Positions 57,297-64,000 of a stretch of 64,000 bases of DNA are shown here, piece by piece (positions within the stretch are counted from its first letter, which is position 1; every line of letters starts with the position of its first letter). The notes beneath the pieces were generated by a model that saw only the letters and a list, made by a program, of their open reading frames with translations, did no database searches and was not told the origin of the DNA. Both the position numbers and the translations under genes were made by a program. Where the stretch lies: NCBI GenBank assembly GCA_020881915.1, contig JAJFPB010000012.1, positions 806,001 through 870,000 on the forward strand. Direction: 5' to 3'. This DNA comes from Paramyrothecium sp. XJ0827 (taxonomy: Eukaryota > Ascomycota > Sordariomycetes > Hypocreales > Stachybotryaceae).

Positions 57297-60044
57297 TGTT
57301 CGGAGACAACGCCCGAACCTGAATCCTACTATACCCGAACCTATTGCCATTCTTCTTGCAGAGGCACACCCGTGATGGACTCTGCAGGGTGACCGCACGG
57401 AGACGACATATGTACCATCATGTATCTAAGCATGCGGCGTAATTGCTAGTAAAATCAATTGTATGGACTGCCACAGTCACATCACTTTCCTCTCAAGATG
57501 CCTCCTAGTTGATTTGTCGTTCTTTTTCGTAAATTTGCCACAGAAATGGCACGTTGACCCGGACCAGACCTAGGCAGAGGATCCATCCATGGTTTGGGGA
57601 GCCGAGTGGATCTTTCTCTTGCTTATGGAACTGGAAGGACCAACTTGGTGTAGCCATTTCACCCATGTTCACGCCGCAAGAGTGTTAAGATGAAATGATC
57701 CAGGCAAGGAATGAGCCATGAACTCCATTCCCCTCTACTCAAAGACAATGCTTCCAGACCACTCGACGGGCTGGCTGTCAGCGTGTACCAAAACCAAACG
57801 CCAAAGTCTGGCATACTGCAACGCCAAAGACCAGAGCAACTCATTAAGCGAGTGAGGGGCAACCAGGTCATACTTGCTCTCTTAATGGTGGGTCAAGGCT
57901 TCTCGGAGTTTTCGGGATCGTACAATCACCTGCAAAAGTCTCGAACATCTTGGCTTGAGGGTTCGGTGTACTTCCGACACAGCGCAGGGATGCAACTTTT
58001 ATCATCCCTGCTTTGGGAGAACACATGACTCATAGTAATGATGGACGCTGGATTTTTAAGCGAGCTCTTAAGTGGAATGTTGAATACGGATATTGGATAG
58101 AGCTTTCAAGGAGATTTACCTGTAAAGGGCAAAGACAGAACTCACCCTTGACTATAGAAGCCAGGGTCTATTGAATAATCAGATTTGCCCAAAGAAACTA
58201 TTGAGAGGCGCGCGTTGATGTGTAGCAAAGATTTCTGGCCAACATGGCGACGAGTCATGTCAATACAGAATATTTGCGCCAAGCACAGTGCTCGCTCCTT
58301 GTACAAAAACGAACACCGACATAGCCAGCGCTACATGGCTTACCTCGGGGTCGAAAGAAACGTATGACTTTGCTTGTTATAGCATCCCGACTCGGAAGTA
58401 GGCTCCGCCGCCGCCATCAATTCGATAGCCTGATCTGCAGGAACCTGACTCGTAAATCAGCCCATCAGCGACCTCTTCATCAGTCAAAACGGGCTCTCCG
58501 GTGTTGTAAATTGATTGTCCACGGGAGCCGTATAGGATTCGGGAGATCTTGTCCCTACGACTTCTCCGTCTCAAAACCATGGCCGGTCTCCTTTGCCACC
58601 TCGTGTTCGGCACTTGCGAAGTGGTATCCTGTGTCAATACCGCCTCTGGGGAGCTCGGCTAACTTGCTGACTTTGTTAAGGTCTACCTGGTTTTTAGTGT
58701 TTCTTACATTAACACGAACAGCGGAGCTTTCCTTGTAACGTGTTCAAGCCTGTTCAGTGTCGATAGGCTTACTAGGTAGACTTTTGCCGGTGGCAACTGA
58801 AAAGAGAAGCGACCCTCAGTCAAATTGGGTAAGATTATAAATACACATTAACTCACCCTATGGCTAACCACTGTCTGTGGCACGAGCCTCGGAGCAGGGT
58901 ATCACTTAATTTGATTGCGTTTGGGAGCCTTATCTGTGCCAGAGCATGACCAAGTGCTAGGAGTTGGCAGTCTGTCGTTGAAAAATTCACAAGCCGCTTG
59001 ATGGTGCCTGAAGTGAGAATCTAGATGTAAATTAGACCTATGCGCTTTTTGGCAGCAGTCAATACTTAAATTGCGCAAGACATGAATGCTGTAGTCAACT
59101 CCGCAACACGAACCGAACACCCAAAGCGTCGGTACATCAACTTCATATGCAGCCTGTCTAGATTATAGATTTTGCCTCGATGCTTCTGGTTTTAACTTAC
59201 TAGATTGAACTTGGGTGGACTCGCGTTTACCCTCTAGGTAATTTAGCCTTGATCTTGGGCTGGTTCCCAATTACCCAAGGGTTCTCTTGTATGATCGAAC
59301 TTTCATCTCAGTCAGATCCAACACATTCTGTTGCGTCTGTAAGGGACTTTGTTCTACTCACGATCATGTCACCTAGCCAGCCCAGGCACAGTCTTAAACA
59401 ACCCCAGGCACAGTCTTAAACAACCCCAGCTCAAGCTCAAGAGCTTCAGAACAGCGCCCAGCTGCTGGCTCGTAGCTTCGCCTGTCCCCTCCAAGTCCCA
59501 GTTCTCAGGGTTGGTATTATCATAGACAGCTAATTAATTCCACCCTCTTCATTTGTTGAAGCCCGAGTGGACTGCAGCCATACATTGGTGTTGTCCATCA
59601 CCGGAAACTACTTTCGGTCCGCCAATAATCCACAAGTCTTGTCTCCGGGGCATTTGTTGTAGACCAAAAGGTCGACCATATGCCCAAAGATAATGATACT
59701 ACGCACAAGGTAAGATGTATACCAGAAAGCTGTCTACATGTCTTCTGTTGTGTATAGTTGACGCCTTACTTAAGGAAAAGCAGATCACTGCATGACCTGG
59801 AAGTGTTCACATGGTTTTGGACGATAGAACCATATGATCCACTTGTTTAAACGATAGGCTTGGAAAAAGGCCTTTGAGTCAAATTAGCTTTCTCGAGACA
59901 ACATGATTTACACTTGCATAAGGGGACTGTGCGCTTTGAAGGCTCTGCTGAAAACCAGACAGATGACGATTCATCGATTATGCAATGCACATTTATCTAG
60001 CCCCTTCTTTATAACCCGTGTAATAAGTCCGCGATATTGGTGGT
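57297..60044. other. Gene-poor region, 2.7 kb
   Basis: It contains the 22-bp tandem repeat at 59381-59429 and AT-rich stretches around 58800-59250 and 59700-60000. Frames of 60-125 codons near 57700-58740 have no motif. Nothing else is supported. Confidence 0.5.
59381..59429. repeat. 22-bp tandem repeat, about 2.2 copies
   Basis: The unit CCCAGGCACAGTCTTAAACA plus two bases occurs at 59381 and 59403, followed by a partial third copy at 59425. The copies are almost identical, so the duplication is recent. Confidence 0.85.
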
Positions 60045-60851
60045 TTAAAGCCCCGCATCTCCTTTAGCAGAGTCCTCTAGAGGCGTGCAGTCCCCATCAT
60101 TAGGTCCTCCATTAACGTTGACATTGTGGTCTTCGCATGCATTGGGCCACGCCTTGGGTCCTGGTGCTGTGTAGTTCCTAACAGGGGGCCAGTACAAACT
60201 GATCAAGATACCTGGCTCGTTTCCTGTATAAGCCCCAGGAAATTTGACCAGAGGGCCGGGGGTCCCATTGCCGTTTCCGGTGACCTCGAGCTGGGCGCAC
60301 CCCATGTAGAATTGAGCTTCTCCGTATTTTCCCGCACTATGAAGTGCAAGATGCTCGCCTCGCATGAGGTACTGACCGGGAGGAAGATCGTCAGGAAGAG
60401 TAAAAGTGAAATCGCGCACTCCACCGCCCACAAAGCTGGCCCATTGAATAGGATCAGCAGTGAGGTTCGAAGTTGTCGCTTGATAGACCTTGAACCAATC
60501 TCCCTCTCCCTTATACTCCTGGGCCAGTCCAGGGGCCTTGCTCAGGTACACAGCCAGTGGGCCTGGGTGACCAAACATCTCGTTGATTTTGAAGCCGACC
60601 TGGTCGCCTGGTGCGACCTGGTGGGTTTTGGTCACAGCCAAGACGTCATCATCGATTCCACCGTTGTTGCAGATGATATCCGAAGACTTGACGTCGAGGA
60701 TAGGGCCATTGCTGTTCTTGGTCCTTCTTACGTACTCGTAGGGACTCGTCACTTCCCCGTTCACAATGAGAGACTCGAAGTTGTAGTGGGCAAAAGCGCC
60801 GGACAGCAGAAAAGCTGCTGTTAGCAAGGTGGGAGCAATTCGTTGATGCAT
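60045..60851 (-). CDS. AA9 lytic polysaccharide monooxygenase
   Basis: A single frame of 268 aa. The signal peptide ends after FA, leaving His22 as the mature N-terminus (HYNFESLIVNG), the first copper ligand. The second ligand is His95 in GHPGP, the HxGP motif of AA9. The axial pair is Gln180 and Tyr182 in EAQFYMGCAQL. GQYLMRGEHLALHSAG is another AA9 landmark. Disulfide-type cysteines appear at 61 and 185. There is no cellulose-binding module; the C-terminal 30 residues are polar and D/N-rich. The enzyme binds copper and cleaves cellulose or hemicellulose oxidatively outside the cell. A TATA box lies about 112 bp upstream. Activity on a specific polymer cannot be predicted here. Confidence 0.95.
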   Translation of the reverse strand: MHQRIAPTLLTAAFLLSGAFAHYNFESLIVNGEVTSPYEYVRRTKNSNGPILDVKSSDIICNNGGIDDDVLAVTKTHQVAPGDQVGFKINEMFGHPGPLAVYLSKAPGLAQEYKGEGDWFKVYQATTSNLTADPIQWASFVGGGVRDFTFTLPDDLPPGQYLMRGEHLALHSAGKYGEAQFYMGCAQLEVTGNGNGTPGPLVKFPGAYTGNEPGILISLYWPPVRNYTAPGPKAWPNACEDHNVNVNGGPNDGDCTPLEDSAKGDAGL

Positions 60852-62757
60852 TGCACGTAGTGACCAGGCTTTCGTTATCTCTGGGAGTTCGTGACGAGAC
60901 TGTAGTGGTCAGTACTTGCTAGTCCAGGATGGTCGGAAACAAGGAGACGAAACAAATGCACCTTTATATAATAAATATCCTAGGTTGGTATTATCAAGGA
61001 GATTTGGTGTATGTGCTTCAACAGGACATATCAGCCGGCTTGGCCTTGTTTCGGGCAGCCTTGGCTGGAGTAGATCAGGGCGGCTCGATGGTGTGCCCGG
61101 GTGTTTCCTTTTGGAGCGCCTTGAACACTTGCAAGGAGCCGCTTCAATGGCTTGGATCCCACTCAAATGGTCATGGGTTGGGACAAACGGGCCGACATAG
61201 TCGATCAAATAACCAGGCTTGTAATGCATGGCAGTGATTCTGATCCTGATGCGTGGAAATACGTATCGCAAGGAAATTCTTTTCGGCCTTCCAGCTTCCT
61301 CTCCTGCTTGATTGGCTCGCCGGAGCTTCGAAGCCCGCCATAGGCTGATCGACGTCACCCTTGCCCGACAAGGCATCTTGACCGGCTCCAATACAAAGAT
61401 CCTACGGGTGAAGGAGTCGTGCGCCATTCTTTAGACGAAATTCTCTTCTAAAGCTTATGATTTCACAAGTGACAAAGGCATTAGTGCCCAGAGTTGACAG
61501 GATTCCATGTTTGGTCCCATAATTTGAAACGGCGCAGCCACTTTCATCTTTCGTGAGATAACCAACACTATGATTATACCCTGCAGCTTCAAGACATGTT
61601 CCCAAGTAGAGTACCATTGCTAAATTCTACCAAAAATACGCTGATATAATATCTGTGGATATCCTGCGCACAAGAGTCTGTAGTGTTGATCATGGCCATC
61701 TCCACGAATGCGCACGTCTCAATGCTTTCAGCTCTTGATTCGAATGTCTCATTGTGAAATCGAACCGCTGGGTCTGTGCCTGTGGAGAATGCTAACCATG
61801 TACAGCTTGTATGATCATAGAACTTGATGTACTTTCATCGTTCATCTTCCATGTTTTGCGCCCTTACTGGGAAGATCCATTCTAGCAACAAATATGCATT
61901 AAACATAGCCGAGCATGGCTGGTGCCTACAATGCATGGCCTTGGTGTCAAAGCGTAGCTTTCATTCATATGCTGTCATCGAACACTAGGTCGCATACTAA
62001 ACGCTGCAACTTGCTGACGCCTTGCTGCCGGCTAAATACACTGACCAGTCACGATGATCACCTGGGAGCTCATCCTCCGAAATTACCCAGGCATGCTCTT
62101 TGTCGATCATTTTCTAATTGAACGAATCGCTAGGTGGAAATCGAAATCGATGACCTTATATCTAATGGCACGTGCGAGGCCAGCATGTCTTCAATGGCTA
62201 CAAATCAACTGTCTTGGAGGTAACCCTCTGCCACTCCAATTCCCTCTGACATCCTTTTTCGAATTCTCAATGGCTTTTGTCTCTAAAAAAAAATATTATA
62301 GGACAATGGTGGAATACATGCTACTACTACGTTCTAGCTGCCTCCGAGTTAATGCAAGAACAGCCAGCGAACAGAAACCATGACACATCGAAGAATTCTC
62401 CAGCCAATGCAAACTCATCGATGCCAGCTGGAATTTCATTCAGTCGAATGCTAATTCTAGTACGTCGACCTCGATTTTCGTGCTCAATCATGAAACACGC
62501 TCGTTAATCAAGTACAACTCCCATGCCTTGGAATCAAATCAACGACTTCGTAGCAACAAAATCTTTGCGGGAAAAGGATCTGGATAATTGTGCCTACCCT
62601 ACAGAAGATTGGCAGTGACGAAGTCTTGGTAGCCTGCATGTGACATTGCATTTGACAGCACGTAGGATTCGCTTGAGGTCAGACCATTTTACGCCTTCTC
62701 TTGTTAGGCTAACTCACCTTCGGTCCTTTGGAAAGACCACAGCTCGACATTTACGCC
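60852..62757. other. Divergent intergenic region, AA9 / BIM1-like, 1.9 kb
   Basis: The two copper-protein genes are divergent across this space. It is AT-rich at 61600-61900 and 62250-62560. Overlapping frames at 60909-61427 on both strands lack motifs. No copper-regulator site was positively identified. Confidence 0.5.
60963..60970 (-). promoter_or_regulatory. TATA box of the AA9 gene
   Basis: The minus strand reads TATATAAA about 112 bp upstream of the ATG at 60851. Confidence 0.6.
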
Positions 62758-63765
62758 ATGCGTCTCATAAACATAGGCGTAAGCCTCTTGCAATGTCTCC
62801 TCTTGAGCACACTCGCCGACGCGCATTTCGTCATCACGTACCCCGGTTGGCGCGGGCTCACCCTCCACAAGAACGATGAGTTCCCTAATGGAATGCAAAG
62901 CTCTGGGCCATGTGAGTGCTAACTCGGCTTGAGCGTGTAGCTTTTAATAATCATGTTTCTTCAGGCGGAGGCCTTCCGGAGACTCAAAACCGCACTGCGT
63001 GGCCACTGACCAGCCCCGGTGCCATTGCCATCCAGCCAGGGTGGTTTGCCAATAACCGGCATACGCAGTTTTCCATCAGCCTCAAGCTCGATGGATCCCA
63101 GGACGAGTTTCCATATTTGATGCATTGGTTTCGGGTAATTGGTCCGAGTGACAACCCATTTCCAGGCAGCTTCTGCCTGCCAGAGATACCTTTGCCTCGC
63201 GACGTTCAACCGGCCAAAGGAGACTTGGCAACAATCCAGATCATCCAGCTACACGAGGCTTCGGGGCGCCCAGCATACAACGTGAGCCTATCCTGCTAAA
63301 CAACCTAAGGGTCTTTTGTCTCTGACGTTTCGCAAGTGTATTGACATATTTTTCACTGATGATGCTGCTGAGGTGGCTCCTTTAAAGGACGCCAACTGTT
63401 TCAACAGCACAGACATTCGGATTGAAGGCGCCCACGAATCTGCCATCGTCACGAGCACATCTACCACTCCAACACCATCAGCCTCTTCACCTTTCACGAA
63501 TCGCGATATGTGGGGATTTTGCTCGGCGTCTCGGAGGAGACAACTCGTCTATACATCCATCCTGCCATCATGGCTTGCACATTCGCCATGCGCAGAGCCG
63601 ACTGTCAGCGAGCAGCCTCCAACTCCTGCTACCACTAGTAGCGAGCAGCGTCTATCTCTTACTACCACTAGTGGTAGTAGTCCACCGCCCGAGCCCACTG
63701 AGAATGCAGGCTCCCGCGTTCTCTCAAACCTCTCGGGGCTACTCGGGTTGTTGATCTTCATCTGA
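62758..63765 (+). CDS. BIM1/X325-like GPI-type copper-binding protein
   Basis: Exons 62758-62911, 62965-63281, 63337-63765 (299 aa); introns are 53 and 55 nt and join SSGPC to GGLPETQ and AYN to CIDIF. The signal peptide ends at ADA, leaving His23 as the mature N-terminus (HFVITYPGWRG). GPCGG, HWFRV and FCLPEI lie further on, followed by a cysteine pair (CIDIFF and NCFN) typical of the BIM1-like/X325 family. After the domain comes an S/T/P-rich linker and a hydrophobic tail (LSNLSGLLGLLIFI) without charge, a GPI-anchor signal. The family is LPMO-like in fold and binds copper through the N-terminal His, but is linked to copper acquisition and cell-wall biology rather than polysaccharide cleavage. 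The linker around 63480-63590 reads unusually and could hide a small extra intron. Confidence 0.8.
63661..63678. repeat. 18-bp perfect palindrome in the BIM1-like linker
   Basis: ACTACCACTAGTGGTAGT equals its own reverse complement. A related partial copy (CTACCACTAGT) lies at 63629. Both are in the S/T-rich linker coding sequence. Confidence 0.75.
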
Positions 63766-64000
63766 GCATGTGATAGAGAATTCTATATCAAGTTTTGCAA
63801 AATAATTGTGACCTAGCGCGTCGGAGCCTCGCGCGCCTCTGCAAGCATTTCAATAATTGAATCGATCCATGGAAATAGTTGACCATGTCTGATCGCAGTT
63901 CGTCTCAATGGCTGCTCAGATCCTCGGGCACAGAAAGGGGTGCAACATCATTTCGCTTAGCTTGAACATGTGGGCCCTGCTCTTCCGAGACTGGATACTA

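Noticed and set aside
60126..60824. 232-codon plus-strand frame
   Set aside because: It is antisense to the AA9 gene, whose copper-ligand motifs are clear.

Overview
The window is nuclear DNA of a filamentous ascomycete (Pezizomycotina, most likely Sordariomycetes). Genes are monocistronic on both strands, with introns mostly of 50-100 nt that start GTRNGY and end YAG after a CTRAY-like branch site. The families are typical of the group: two Zn(II)2Cys6 regulators, a HET protein, an SRPK-like kinase, a PTH11/rhodopsin-like membrane protein, an AA9 LPMO, a BIM1/X325-like copper protein and type-B carboxylesterases. Exon joins were worked out by eye from splice signals, reading phase and family motifs. 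No rRNA, tRNA, CRISPR or intact transposon was recognised.

Layout. 1-12 kb: a secreted HEFGH protein (3' end beyond the window), a membrane protein, a Zn2Cys6 regulator, an SRPK-like kinase, a secreted cysteine-rich GPI-type protein and a membrane-anchored fucose-lectin-like protein. 12.8-21.9 kb: a GH31 glycosidase divergent from a DAL5/allantoate-type MFS permease, followed by a convergent Zn2Cys6 regulator; this looks like a small uptake, hydrolysis and regulation module. 23.6-27 kb: a HET-domain gene and a small membrane protein.

27.4-43.6 kb: a block of tailoring-type genes. It holds a zinc-ADH/enoyl-reductase-like protein, an OrsD-type zinc-finger regulator, a GMC oxidoreductase, a broken BBE-type FAD oxidase, a DHA2 drug-type MFS transporter, a secreted type-B carboxylesterase and an SDR. 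At family level this matches several patulin-cluster members (patD, E, O, C, B and perhaps N), but no polyketide synthase, P450 or decarboxylase lies in the window. The BBE gene carries at least four lesions, so the block may be a decayed or repurposed cluster.

45.9-64 kb: a sugar transporter with a 14-nt first exon, 3.8 kb without recognised genes, a pair of same-frame unknown ORFs separated by one TAG, an eight-exon rhodopsin-like gene, a second type-B carboxylesterase with GHSSG instead of GESAG, an AA9 LPMO, and a BIM1/X325-like GPI-type copper protein. The last two are both predicted extracellular copper proteins with an N-terminal histidine after signal cleavage.
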